Made by a program: the position numbers and the translations under genes. Below, piece by piece: positions 34,562-43,908 of a stretch of DNA of 64,000 bases; the first letter of the stretch is position 1, and the number at the start of each line of letters is the position of its first letter. Source of the stretch: Microbulbifer sp. MI-G (GTDB lineage Bacteria; Pseudomonadota; Gammaproteobacteria; Pseudomonadales; Cellvibrionaceae); contig NZ_CP098023.1 in the NCBI RefSeq assembly GCF_030440425.1, forward strand, positions 3,780,501-3,844,500. Reading direction: 5' to 3'. The notes beneath the pieces were generated by a model that did not search any database, had not been told where the DNA came from, and saw only the letters and a list, made by a program, of their open reading frames with translations.

Positions 34562-35515
34562 TCAGGCGATACGAATCTGTGTCTCAGCGGTATCAGTGAC
34601 ATCACTCAACCAACTCCGGTGTGCCGCACTGCGCCCGTGCACCACCTCAAAATAGAGGCCTTGCAACCGTCCCGTGATTGGCCCGCGCCTGCCGCGGCCG
34701 ATGGTGCGCCCGTCAAGGGTGCTGATGGGCAACACTTCGGCGGCCGTGCCGGTAAAGAATGCCTCATCGGCTATATAGGCTTCATCCCTGGTGATGCGCT
34801 TTTCCACCACGCGGTAGCCACATTCCCTGGCCAATTCAATCACCGTTGCGCGGGTAATACCATCCAGGCAGGAAGTGAGTTCCGGCGTATACAGGATGCC
34901 GTCTCTGACAATAAACACATTCTCTCCGCTGCCCTCGGCCACATAGCCCTCGGGGTCGAGTAACAGCGCCTCTTCACAGCCGTTACGCACCGCCTCCTGC
35001 AGAGCCAGCATTGAATTGATGTAATTGCCATTGGCCTTGGCTTTACACATGCTGATATTGACGTGATGGCGGGTATAGGAAGACGTATTGACCTTGATAC
35101 CCTGCTCCAGCGCCTCCGGGCTCATATAACTGGGCCACTCCCAGGAGGCGACAATCACATGGGTGCTCAGACCCTCTGCACGCAAACCCATTCCCTCGCA
35201 TCCGTAGAACACCATCGGGCGCAAATAGGCCTGTTGCAGATCGTTCTCTCTCACCACCAGACGCTGGGCCGCATTCAGGGTTTCGGCACTGTAGGGCATG
35301 GGCATATTCATAATTTTCGCGGAGCGGAATAACCGGCGGGTGTGATCCTGCAGGCGAAAAATACTGGCACCGGACTCCGTGCCGTAGGCGCGCACACCTT
35401 CAAATACCCCCATGCCGTAGTGGAGGGTATGCGTCAGAACATGTACGCGCGCATCGCGCCAGGGAACCAGCGCACCGTCAAACCAGATAACGCCGTCGCG
35501 GTCGGCAAAAGACAT
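34562..35515 (-). CDS. ilvE: Branched-chain amino-acid aminotransferase
   Basis: I choose ATG 35515 (317 residues), which has AGGAG nine bases upstream, over a TTG at 35524. This class IV PLP enzyme has RDARVHVLTHTLHYGMGVFEG near the start, the PLP-lysine in SMCKAKANGNYINSM, and EGYVAEGSGENVFIV. IlvE makes Leu, Ile and Val from their keto acids with glutamate. It is 63 bases downstream of glnE. D-alanine or ADC-lyase relatives fit less well. Confidence 0.94.
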   Translation of the reverse strand: MSFADRDGVIWFDGALVPWRDARVHVLTHTLHYGMGVFEGVRAYGTESGASIFRLQDHTRRLFRSAKIMNMPMPYSAETLNAAQRLVVRENDLQQAYLRPMVFYGCEGMGLRAEGLSTHVIVASWEWPSYMSPEALEQGIKVNTSSYTRHHVNISMCKAKANGNYINSMLALQEAVRNGCEEALLLDPEGYVAEGSGENVFIVRDGILYTPELTSCLDGITRATVIELARECGYRVVEKRITRDEAYIADEAFFTGTAAEVLPISTLDGRTIGRGRRGPITGRLQGLYFEVVHGRSAAHRSWLSDVTDTAETQIRIA

Positions 35516-35578
35516 GGGGGACAACTCCTACAAGTCCTGAAAAACAGTGTAATCGGGCAACAGCATGTTGCCAGGCAG

Positions 35579-38422
35579 TTAACCGAGCAATTGCTGCCAG
35601 CTTGCTTGAACGGTCTTTCTCTCCGCCGTGAAGTGGTCATCGCGCACAATCCCCGGCAATTGTTGTAGTGCCAGGCGATGACCTTCAGATCGGTAGGCTT
35701 TGTAGGCATCGATCAGATAACCGGCCTGTTTGGCCGGCATCAGGCCCGCGTCAACAAGACTTTCGAGAATGCGAATCGTATCCGTGTAACGCACTATCGA
35801 GGGCGCAGTTGGCGCCCAGGCCAGAGCGGCATATTGAACCAAAAACTCAATATCGACAATACCGCCAACGCCGTGTTTAAGGTCGAAATCTTTATCATTG
35901 CCCTGATCCAGATGGGCACGCATTTTATCGCGCATTGCGATCACATCTTTGCGTAATTTCTGCTCATTTCTCGCCTCGCAAAGCAATTTCAAGCGCAGCC
36001 TTTGAAAGTCGTTGCTCAGCCGGGTGCTGCCCGCCACCGGGCGTGCGCGCACCAGAGCCTGGTGCTCCCAGGTCCAGGCGCTCTCGCGCTGGTATTTTTC
36101 AAAAGCGGTCATGGTAGTGACCAGCAGCCCCGAATTGCCGGATGGGCGCAGGCGGGTATCCACTGCATAGAGCGGGCCACTCAAGGTGCGAGTTTGCAGG
36201 ATATGAATCAATCGCTGCGCCAGCCGGGTATAAAAGCGCAAATTATCAATGCCATTGCTGCCATCAGTAACACCCTGGGGATCGGCATCGTGCATAAAAA
36301 CAATATCCAGGTCCGAACCATAGGAAAGCTCCAGGCCGCCCAGTTTGCCATAGGCGATAATCGCAAAGCGCATATCCCCCTCCGACGCCCCGGCGGGCAG
36401 CCCGTACTTTTCTACCATTTGCATCCAGGCCAGATGCAGGGCGTGCTGCAGTATCGCTTCAGCCAGCCAGGTGAGGGCGTCACTAACTTTCATTAGCGGC
36501 AGAGTGCCACTGACCTCCTGGGCGGCAATACGCAAACTCTGGCTCTGCTTGAAGTACCGCAGCGCCTCCATCTGCCATTCCAGATCTGTGGAACCGGTGC
36601 GCAGCAGTTCACGGCGCAACTCGTCAGAGAGATCCGCCGCCGCAACCGGCGCCAGCAAGCGGCGGGAATCCAGCAACTCATCCAGCAGGATCGGATGGCG
36701 TGCCAGTTGCTCGGCGATTCTCGGGCTGGCACTGCACAGGCGCACCAACTGGCTGAGTACCGGGGGATTTTCATTGACCAAGACAAGATAGGCGCTGCGG
36801 CGCAGTACCGAGCGCACCAGGGGGAGCACCCTGTTGAGCACCAGCAGGGGCTGTTGCTGCAATCCGGCAACCGCCAACAGCAATGGCATAAACTGGTCCA
36901 GGCGTGCGCGGGATGATGCCGGCAGTGCGACTACCATAGGGGCGACGTTCAGATCCCGCAGCAGGTCCAATGCCTCCCGCGCCGGGGTAAAGCCGGCATT
37001 GTTCAGAGCCTGCAGGTTGATCTCTTCACTGCCGTCCTCACTGACACTGCCCCACAGCGTCTGCCACTCCTCCGCTACGCGGGGCTCGGCAATATCCGCC
37101 GGCGGTGCGATTACAGTATCGAATTCGCGCTCGACCACATTGCGCACCGCCGCCAGTTCTCCGAACAACTGCGCCGAGTTATCGCGCCCGAGGGCGTAGG
37201 CCAGTCGCGCACGTTCTCTGTCGTCCTGTGGCAGCGCTTGCGTCTGCTGGTCTCTCTGCGCCTGCAGTGCGTGTTCCACCCGCCGCAGCAGCCGATAGCA
37301 GTCCGCAAGCTCCCCGGCCACGCCCGCTTCCACGTGCCCTTCAGTTTCCAGCAGCGGTAACAGTTTCAGCAAGTTGCGTTCGCGCAGGGCGGGATCGCGG
37401 CCGCCGCGAATTAACTGGAAAGCCTGGGCAATAAATTCCACTTCGCGAATGCCCCCACGGCCCAACTTGATGTTGTCGCTGAGCCCCCGGGCGCGCACCT
37501 GGCGCTGGATCAACGCTTTCATTTCGCGCAGCGCCTCGATGGCACTGAAATCGATATAGCGGCGGTAGGTGAACGGGCGCAGCAGTGCCATCAGCTCCGT
37601 TGCAAAGCGCTTATCACCGGCCACCGGACGCGCCTTGACCATGGCATAGCGCTCCCATTCGCGCCCCTGGGTCTGATAATAGTCCTCCAGTGCGCTGAAA
37701 TGACTCACCAGAGGCCCACTGTCCCCATAGGGACGCAGACGCATATCCACACGAAACACAAAACCATCGGCAGTGATGGTATTCAGGGATTTGATCAGGC
37801 GCTGGCCCAGGCGCTGGAAAAAGATCTGATTTTCCACGCACCGCTCGCCGTCGGTATGGCCCGGCTCGGGGTAGGCAAAGATCAGGTCGATATCCGAGGA
37901 GAGGTTCAGCTCCCGCGCACCCAGCTTCCCCATACCCAGCACCACCATGGACTGTACCTGCCCCCGGCTGTCGCGGGGCTCGCCATAGCGCTGTACCAAT
38001 TGTCTGTGGTGCCACTGCAGGGCGGCATCAATACACAGCTCTGCCAGCGCACTGAGACGCAGGCAGGCCCGGGAGATATCCCATTGAGTGGCAAAATCCC
38101 GAAAGATCACCTCTGTTGTCACACGGTTGCGCAGCCGTCGCAGTGCGCAGTCGAGGGAGGCGTCGCTATCAAAATCGGGTAGAGCCAGCCCGAGATCCGC
38201 GCTTTGCAACAACCTCAGTAACAGCTGTGGCTGGCGGCAGCATTGCCGGAAAAAGAATTCGGAACCGGTCAAACTCCGCGCCAACCCCCGCTGCAGGGCC
38301 TGATCCCTCAACAGGTCCTCAGCCTGGCTGACGCGCGCTTTGCCCGCCTGCTCACACCAGTCGCGCCAGTGCGCCTGCAACTGGGGCTTCAGGGATTCGG
38401 GACAGTTGGCGCATTCAAACAT
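35579..38422 (-). CDS. glnE: Bifunctional glutamine synthetase adenylyltransferase/deadenylase
   Basis: From ATG 38422 it has 947 residues, near the E. coli length (946); the frame also allows a TTG at 38449. Two nucleotidyltransferase domains are present. The N-terminal deadenylylating one has SSDIDLIFAYPE and the C-terminal adenylylating one has GSDLDIVFMHD, each followed by a GlnD-like PII-uridylyl-transferase helical domain (LGRGGIREVEFIAQAFQL, HGVGGIVDIEFLVQYAAL). GlnE switches glutamine synthetase on and off in response to PII. It lies downstream of the GspE-like gene and upstream of ilvE. Confidence 0.95.
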   Translation of the reverse strand: MFECANCPESLKPQLQAHWRDWCEQAGKARVSQAEDLLRDQALQRGLARSLTGSEFFFRQCCRQPQLLLRLLQSADLGLALPDFDSDASLDCALRRLRNRVTTEVIFRDFATQWDISRACLRLSALAELCIDAALQWHHRQLVQRYGEPRDSRGQVQSMVVLGMGKLGARELNLSSDIDLIFAYPEPGHTDGERCVENQIFFQRLGQRLIKSLNTITADGFVFRVDMRLRPYGDSGPLVSHFSALEDYYQTQGREWERYAMVKARPVAGDKRFATELMALLRPFTYRRYIDFSAIEALREMKALIQRQVRARGLSDNIKLGRGGIREVEFIAQAFQLIRGGRDPALRERNLLKLLPLLETEGHVEAGVAGELADCYRLLRRVEHALQAQRDQQTQALPQDDRERARLAYALGRDNSAQLFGELAAVRNVVEREFDTVIAPPADIAEPRVAEEWQTLWGSVSEDGSEEINLQALNNAGFTPAREALDLLRDLNVAPMVVALPASSRARLDQFMPLLLAVAGLQQQPLLVLNRVLPLVRSVLRRSAYLVLVNENPPVLSQLVRLCSASPRIAEQLARHPILLDELLDSRRLLAPVAAADLSDELRRELLRTGSTDLEWQMEALRYFKQSQSLRIAAQEVSGTLPLMKVSDALTWLAEAILQHALHLAWMQMVEKYGLPAGASEGDMRFAIIAYGKLGGLELSYGSDLDIVFMHDADPQGVTDGSNGIDNLRFYTRLAQRLIHILQTRTLSGPLYAVDTRLRPSGNSGLLVTTMTAFEKYQRESAWTWEHQALVRARPVAGSTRLSNDFQRLRLKLLCEARNEQKLRKDVIAMRDKMRAHLDQGNDKDFDLKHGVGGIVDIEFLVQYAALAWAPTAPSIVRYTDTIRILESLVDAGLMPAKQAGYLIDAYKAYRSEGHRLALQQLPGIVRDDHFTAERKTVQASWQQLLG

Positions 38423-38573
38423 GGGGGCATGGATCCTTAGTGCGGGCAAAGGGCCGGGAGGCGGTTTCTCTCTCGCCGCACCCCTGGAGGAGGAATCCGG
38501 CAGCCGATGAGCGGCCGGATTCAGCCATTACGCCATGTTCATTGCCCGGGTGCAATCCAGTGGCCACTATCCA

Positions 38574-40349
38574 CTAAGAGACAATCTCTGGCGGCGGTGC
38601 CACACGCAGTACTTCCGCAACCGTGGTCACACCTGCCGCCACCTTTATCGCACCGGACAGGCGCAGGCTGTTCATACCCTCGCGCATGGCCCGGCGGCGC
38701 AGCTGTTGCAGGTCGCAGTCAGGGGTGATCTGCGCCTGTAGCGATTCGCTAAACGGCAGTATCTCGTAAATGCCCTGCCGCCCCAGATAACCAGTATTGC
38801 GACACACCAGGCAACCTTCAGGGCGGTAAATTCTCTCTGGCATCGGCGCCTTCCAGGGGCGTACCAGGGCGTGCCAGTCGGCCTCTTCAATCCTGTCCTC
38901 GCGCTTGCATGAGGGACAGAGCGTACGCACCAGGCGCTGCGCCATGACCCCAAGCACGGTGGACTTGAGCAGGTAATGAGGCAGACCCAGGTCCAACAAG
39001 CGTGTGACCGCAGTGGGGGCATCGTTGGTGTGCAGGGTTGAAATGACCAGATGCCCGGTGAGGGCAGCCTGTACTGCCATCTGTGCAGTTTCCAGGTCGC
39101 GGATCTCACCCACCATAATAATGTCCGGGTCCTGGCGCATGAGAGTGCGGATACCGGCGGCAAAATCAAAGCCGATGGCATGGTGCACTTGGGTCTGGTT
39201 AAAACACTCCTCCACCATTTCGATCGGGTCCTCCACGGTGGAGACATTGACTGCGGAGGTGGCAAGCTGCTTGAGGCCGGTGTACAGGGTGGTGGTTTTG
39301 CCCGAACCGGTGGGACCGGTCACCAGGACAATGCCGCTGGAGTGCGACAGCATTTTCTGCCAGCGGGCCAGATCCTCGCCGCCGAGGCCCAGGTCACTGT
39401 AGGAGCGCGCCAGCACCTCGGGATCGAAAATCCGCATCACCAGTTTTTCCCCAAACGCAGTGGGCAGAGTGGACAGACGCAACTCCACCTCACTGCCATC
39501 GGGGCGCTTGGTTTTGATACGGCCGTCCTGGGGTTTGCGCTTCTCCGCCACATTCATACGACCGAGAATCTTCAGGCGGCTGGTGACCGCCGCATTCACC
39601 TGATCCGGCAGCTCGTGAATGGGGTGCAGCACCCCATCGATGCGAAAGCGGATACGCCCGACCTGCCGCCTGGGCTCGATATGGATATCGCTGGCACGCT
39701 GGTCGAAGGCGTGCTGCAACAGCCAGTCGACAATATTGACAATATGCTGGTCGTTGGCCTCGGGATCCTTGAGATTGCCCAATTCGAGCAGCTGTTCGAA
39801 ATTATGCGCTGCAGAGGTCCCCTGCAGGCCACTGGCACCGGAAATGGAATTGGCCAGAGAATAAAACTCGATACAGCAGCGTTTGATATCCGCCGGATCT
39901 GCCACCACACGGCGCACCCGGCGGCCACTGGTATGGGCCAGCTGCTCCTCCCAGCCGTGCACAAAAGGCTGTGCCGTGGCAACCAGCAGCTCATCAGCAC
40001 CTGCTTCCACACACAGGATCTGGTGGCGCTTGGCAAACTGGAAACTCATTACCTCGGTCACCGCACTTACGTTTACCTTGAGCGGATCGATATGGTAGAG
40101 GGGGTGGGTGGAACTCTCGGCCAGCCAGGCGCTGAGTGTATCGCGATTCAACAGGGTACCCTGGGCCTTCCGGTTGGCCAGGTCGCAGCTGGCGATATAA
40201 CTGAGGGGGTGCATCTGGGCCTGCTCCGCCGTGCGCGGGGTGCCCGCGACACGGTTGGCATCCTGCCGGCTCACATAGCCCTGGGTCACAAGATCCTCCA
40301 ACAGTCCGTGTAAATCCAGCAACCTGTCCGCCGCTTTGCTCTCTGTCAT
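38574..40349 (-). CDS. GspE/PilB-type secretion or pilus ATPase
   Basis: From ATG 40349 (AGGAGG six bases upstream) it has 591 residues. An N-terminal MshEN-like domain precedes the ATPase core: SDIHIEPRR (Asp box), Walker A GPTGSGKTTT, Walker B DPDIIMVGEIRD, and a His box (LVISTLHTNDAP). A tetracysteine zinc motif (LCPSC and CLVCRNTGYLGRQGIYE) follows. Such ATPases drive type IV pilus extension or type II secretion. No partner (pilC, pilD or gsp) is nearby, and the pilus genes of this window lie 13 kb away, so the system it serves is not shown. Confidence 0.9.
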   Translation of the reverse strand: MTESKAADRLLDLHGLLEDLVTQGYVSRQDANRVAGTPRTAEQAQMHPLSYIASCDLANRKAQGTLLNRDTLSAWLAESSTHPLYHIDPLKVNVSAVTEVMSFQFAKRHQILCVEAGADELLVATAQPFVHGWEEQLAHTSGRRVRRVVADPADIKRCCIEFYSLANSISGASGLQGTSAAHNFEQLLELGNLKDPEANDQHIVNIVDWLLQHAFDQRASDIHIEPRRQVGRIRFRIDGVLHPIHELPDQVNAAVTSRLKILGRMNVAEKRKPQDGRIKTKRPDGSEVELRLSTLPTAFGEKLVMRIFDPEVLARSYSDLGLGGEDLARWQKMLSHSSGIVLVTGPTGSGKTTTLYTGLKQLATSAVNVSTVEDPIEMVEECFNQTQVHHAIGFDFAAGIRTLMRQDPDIIMVGEIRDLETAQMAVQAALTGHLVISTLHTNDAPTAVTRLLDLGLPHYLLKSTVLGVMAQRLVRTLCPSCKREDRIEEADWHALVRPWKAPMPERIYRPEGCLVCRNTGYLGRQGIYEILPFSESLQAQITPDCDLQQLRRRAMREGMNSLRLSGAIKVAAGVTTVAEVLRVAPPPEIVS

Positions 40350-40493
40350 TGTCAACCTCCTGTATTTACCTGTGACGACGCATTGTAGCCCCATCGCCGC
40401 GGTGCAACAGTGCGTCGTTAACGCACCGTTACCGAAATTGGTTCTATTGGGGTACCATGCCGCGGTTTCGCACCCCGAGCAATGGAGCTAACC

Positions 40494-41171
40494 ATGGTCC
40501 TGTCGAATATAGCCAACCTGTTTGGCCGCTCCCCGATCAAGCCGATCGAGCAACATATGGCTGCGGCCCACGAGGCTTCCGCCGATCTGGTCCCCTTCTT
40601 CGAGGCCCTGATCCGCGGCGATCTGGTCGAGGCAGAACAAATCCAACTGCGCATCTCCGCCACCGAGAACCGCGCAGATGACATCAAGAGAGACCTGCGT
40701 CTGCACCTGCCCGACAGCCTGTTCATGCCGGTATCCCGATCCGACCTGCTGGAACTGCTGCACGCCCAGGACGAGGTGGCAAATACCGCCCAGGATATCG
40801 CCGGCCTCGCCGTTGGCAGAAAGATGCAGATCCCGGCCAGCCTGCAGCCCTTGATGACGACTTTCGTCGAGAGTGCCGTGGCTACTTCCGCCCAGGCGCT
40901 GCGCGCCATCAACGAACTGGACGAGCTGCTGGAGAGCGGCTTTGCCGGGCGCGAGATCACGATTGCCCGGCGCATGATCGAAGAGCTGGACGAATTGGAA
41001 CGCCAATCCGACAAACTCGAAGTTGAGATTCGCGCTGCGCTGTTTGCCATAGAAAAAGACCTGCCGCCGGTGGATGTGATGTTTCTCTACCGGATCATTG
41101 AATGGACCGGTGACCTGGCCGATCGCGCCCACAGCGTTGGCAACCGTTTGCAATTGTTGCTGGCACGTTAG
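40494..41171 (+). CDS. DUF47/TIGR00153 protein, Pit accessory (PhoU-like)
   Basis: I choose ATG 40494 (225 residues), as GGAG lies inside the earlier ATG codon context six bases upstream. The protein is an α-helical PhoU-like bundle with NIANLFGRSPIKPIEQHM at its start and the metal-binding ENRADDIKRDLRLHLP, plus EELDELERQSDKLEVEI later. Members bind metal clusters and are cotranscribed with low-affinity phosphate transporters, as here (11 bases apart). It probably regulates the transporter. A short inverted repeat (gtgcgt / acgcac, 40410-40426) lies upstream. Confidence 0.9.
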   Translation: MVLSNIANLFGRSPIKPIEQHMAAAHEASADLVPFFEALIRGDLVEAEQIQLRISATENRADDIKRDLRLHLPDSLFMPVSRSDLLELLHAQDEVANTAQDIAGLAVGRKMQIPASLQPLMTTFVESAVATSAQALRAINELDELLESGFAGREITIARRMIEELDELERQSDKLEVEIRAALFAIEKDLPPVDVMFLYRIIEWTGDLADRAHSVGNRLQLLLAR

Positions 41172-41182
41172 GGGGTTGTGCA

Positions 41183-42457
41183 GTGGAGATTCTCAGTCAA
41201 TACGGCCATATTCTGCTGGTCTTGGCCTGTGTGTCGGGCTTCTTTATGGCCTGGGGTGTGGGCGCAAACGATGTTGCCAACGCCATGGGCACCTCCGTGG
41301 GCTCGCGCGCATTGACGGTCAAACAGGCGATCCTGATCGCCATGGTTTTTGAGTTTGCCGGGGCCTACCTGGCCGGCGGGGAAGTTACCGCCACCATCCG
41401 CAAGGGGATTATCGATTCGGAGGTCTTCGCCGCGCAGCCCCAGTTGCTGGTGTACGGCATGCTGGCCGCCCTGCTCGCCGCCGGTACCTGGCTGCTGATC
41501 GCCAGCGTCCTGGGCTGGCCGGTATCCACCACCCATTCCATTGTCGGCGCCATTGTGGGCTTCTCCGCGGTGGGCATCTCCACAGAGGCGGTTGCCTGGG
41601 GCAAGGTGGGCAGTATCGTGGCGAGTTGGGTGGTCTCGCCGCTACTGGCCGGTACCATTGCCTTCCTGCTGTTTCGCAGTGTGCAGCGCCTGATCCTGGA
41701 TACCGAAGATCCCTTCTCCAATGCCAAGCGCTATATCCCCATTTACATGTTCGCCGTGGGCTGGATGATCGCTATGGTCACCCTGACCAAGGGGCTCAAG
41801 CATGTGTTGAAAGATGCCAATATCCAGCTCAGCTTCATCCAGGATGCCGGTATTGCGGCCCTCGCGGGCCTGTTGGTGATGGGCGTCGGCATCGCCATGC
41901 TCAAACGTGTCAAACGCGACCCCGCCAGTGAAGTGGGAAACCGCTTTGCCAGTGTGGAGCGGGTCTTCGCCATCCTCATGATATTCACCGCCTGCGCCAT
42001 GGCCTTCGCCCACGGTTCCAACGATGTCGCCAACGCGGTGGGCCCGCTGGCCGCTGTGATCAACACCATCCAGTCCGGCGCGGTCACCGCCAAAGCCACC
42101 ATGCCCTCGTGGATTCTATTACTGGGGGGCCTGGGTATCGTGGTGGGCCTGGCCACTTACGGTTTCAAGGTCATGGCCACCATTGGCAGGAAAATTACCG
42201 AGTTGACCCCCAGCCGCGGCTTCGCCGCAGAACTGGGTGCCGCCGCCACCGTGGTACTCGCTTCCGGCACCGGTCTGCCCGTCTCCACCACCCACACCCT
42301 CGTGGGGGCGGTGCTCGGGGTGGGCCTGGCGCGGGGAATTGGCGCACTGAACCTGCGCATGATCACCACCATCGCCGCCTCCTGGGTTGTGACCCTGCCA
42401 GCAGGTGCCGGTATTGCCATTCTGTTCTTCTATTTCTTCAAGGGCCTGTTCGGCTGA
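41183..42457 (+). CDS. Inorganic phosphate transporter, Pit family
   Basis: The 424-residue, roughly ten-helix protein has the duplicated PiT signature: GVGANDVANAMGTSVGSRAL near the start and HGSNDVANAVGPLAAV in the second half, plus PVSTTHSIVGAIVGF and LPVSTTHTLVGAVLGV. It imports phosphate with H+ or as metal-phosphate. The GTG start at 41183 has GGGGG about 9 bases upstream. It is cotranscribed with the DUF47 gene. Confidence 0.94.
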   Translation: MEILSQYGHILLVLACVSGFFMAWGVGANDVANAMGTSVGSRALTVKQAILIAMVFEFAGAYLAGGEVTATIRKGIIDSEVFAAQPQLLVYGMLAALLAAGTWLLIASVLGWPVSTTHSIVGAIVGFSAVGISTEAVAWGKVGSIVASWVVSPLLAGTIAFLLFRSVQRLILDTEDPFSNAKRYIPIYMFAVGWMIAMVTLTKGLKHVLKDANIQLSFIQDAGIAALAGLLVMGVGIAMLKRVKRDPASEVGNRFASVERVFAILMIFTACAMAFAHGSNDVANAVGPLAAVINTIQSGAVTAKATMPSWILLLGGLGIVVGLATYGFKVMATIGRKITELTPSRGFAAELGAAATVVLASGTGLPVSTTHTLVGAVLGVGLARGIGALNLRMITTIAASWVVTLPAGAGIAILFFYFFKGLFG

Positions 42458-42612
42458 TCCCGCGGCTTTTTGCTTTTGCGCACGGGGGGAGCACACACGC
42501 TCCCTTTGTCGCTGCAAACCCTTTCACCAGTTTACCCTTCCCCTCCCCTTGGTATTCACCCGATAATCCCACCCTGGCGCCGCCATACTGGGTTGCCGGG
42601 TTTTCAAGGGCT

Positions 42613-42635
42613 CGCACCGGCTTGGGACCGGTGCG
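42613..42635. other. Perfect stem-loop upstream of argE
   Basis: cgcaccgg and ccggtgcg (8 bp, 7-base loop cttggga) form a stable hairpin 22 bases before argE. It might be the end of the pit transcript or a leader structure of argE. No T-run follows. Confidence 0.35.
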
Positions 42636-42657
42636 ACAAGTGATGAGGATGCGCGTG

Positions 42658-43821
42658 ATGGCAACTGTCAGGGTACCCGAGTTAAAGGAACAATTGCGCC
42701 AGCTGATTGCCTGCCCCAGTATCAGCTCCACAGATCCGGCGCTGGATATGGGCAACCGCCCCCTGGTAGAGCTGCTGGCTGCCTGGCTGGAAAGTCTGGG
42801 CTTCGGTGTGGCACTGATGCCCCTTGAGGGCAGCCCGCACAAAGTCAATATGATTGCCACTTTAGGCGGCTGTGCGGACAGCCACAGCGGCCTGGTATTG
42901 TCCGGGCACACCGACACAGTTCCATTTGACCAGGGGCGCTGGCAATCGGACCCGTTCACATTGCAGGAGCGCGATAACCGCTTCTACGGGCTCGGTACCA
43001 GCGACATGAAAGGGTTTTTCCCCCTGGCCATTGAAGCGGCCAAAACCTTTGTGGATCAACCCCTGCGCCAGCCCTTGACTATACTCGCCACCGCGGACGA
43101 AGAGACCTCCATGGCCGGCGCCCGTGCGCTGGTTGCCGCAGGCCGCCCGCGCGCGCGCTATGCGGTGATCGGCGAACCCACCGGCTTGCGCCCGGTGCGC
43201 ATGCACAAGGGCGTGATGATGGAGGCCGTGCGGATTACCGGCCGCTCCGGCCACTCGTCCGACCCGAACCTGGGCGCCAGTGCACTGGAGGCCATGCACA
43301 CAGTGATCGATGCATTGCTGGCTCTGCGCGAAGAGTGGCAGCAGAAGTATCAGCACCGCGGCTTTGCCGTGCCCGTCCCCACCCTGAACCTGGGATGTAT
43401 TCACGGCGGTGACAATCCGAACCGGATTTGCGCTGCCACAGAGCTGCAGTTTGATGTCCGCCCGCTGCCGGGCATGCCTCTGGCCGAATTGCGCGCAGAG
43501 CTGGGCAAGCGCATACAGGCCAGCGGCGCACGCAGCGGCATCCACATCGAGATCCGGTCGTTGTTTCCCGGCACAGAGCCCTTTGAGCAGGATGCCCACT
43601 CGGACTTGGTGAAGGCCGCAGAGACCCTCTGCGGCCAGGGCGCCGACAGTGTCGCCTTTGGCACCGAAGCGCCCTATCTCAAGCGCCTGAATATTGACAC
43701 CATCGTGCTCGGTCCCGGGGATATCGACCAGGCGCACCAGCCGGATGAATACCTCGGGCTGGAGCGTATAGTACCGATGACGGAGATACTGCGCAGCCTG
43801 ATTGCCCGTTTCTGTCTCTGA
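42658..43821 (+). CDS. argE: Acetylornithine deacetylase
   Basis: I choose ATG 42658 (387 residues) with GAGG eight bases upstream; a longer frame reaches back to 42109 but runs through the pit gene. The protein is a di-zinc M20 peptidase-like enzyme: VLSGHTDTVPFD (His, Asp), YGLGTSDMKGFF, ILATADEETSMAGARALV (catalytic Glu) and PTGLRPVRMHKGVMME. The mid part (SDPNLGASALEAM) is the dimerisation domain. ArgE removes the acetyl group from N-acetylornithine in arginine synthesis. It is next to argA, as in Pseudomonas. Confidence 0.93.
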   Translation: MATVRVPELKEQLRQLIACPSISSTDPALDMGNRPLVELLAAWLESLGFGVALMPLEGSPHKVNMIATLGGCADSHSGLVLSGHTDTVPFDQGRWQSDPFTLQERDNRFYGLGTSDMKGFFPLAIEAAKTFVDQPLRQPLTILATADEETSMAGARALVAAGRPRARYAVIGEPTGLRPVRMHKGVMMEAVRITGRSGHSSDPNLGASALEAMHTVIDALLALREEWQQKYQHRGFAVPVPTLNLGCIHGGDNPNRICAATELQFDVRPLPGMPLAELRAELGKRIQASGARSGIHIEIRSLFPGTEPFEQDAHSDLVKAAETLCGQGADSVAFGTEAPYLKRLNIDTIVLGPGDIDQAHQPDEYLGLERIVPMTEILRSLIARFCL

Positions 43822-43908
43822 TCGCATACCATGAAGACAAAGGCGGCAACACTGCAACAGGCTTGCCCGCAAATCCCTTAACACGTCAACAGGCAGTAGA
43901 GTAACCCG

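Noticed and set aside
42109..42657. Upstream extension of argE giving a 570-residue protein
   Set aside because: The added part is an out-of-frame reading of the phosphate transporter gene; argE homologues start near 42658.
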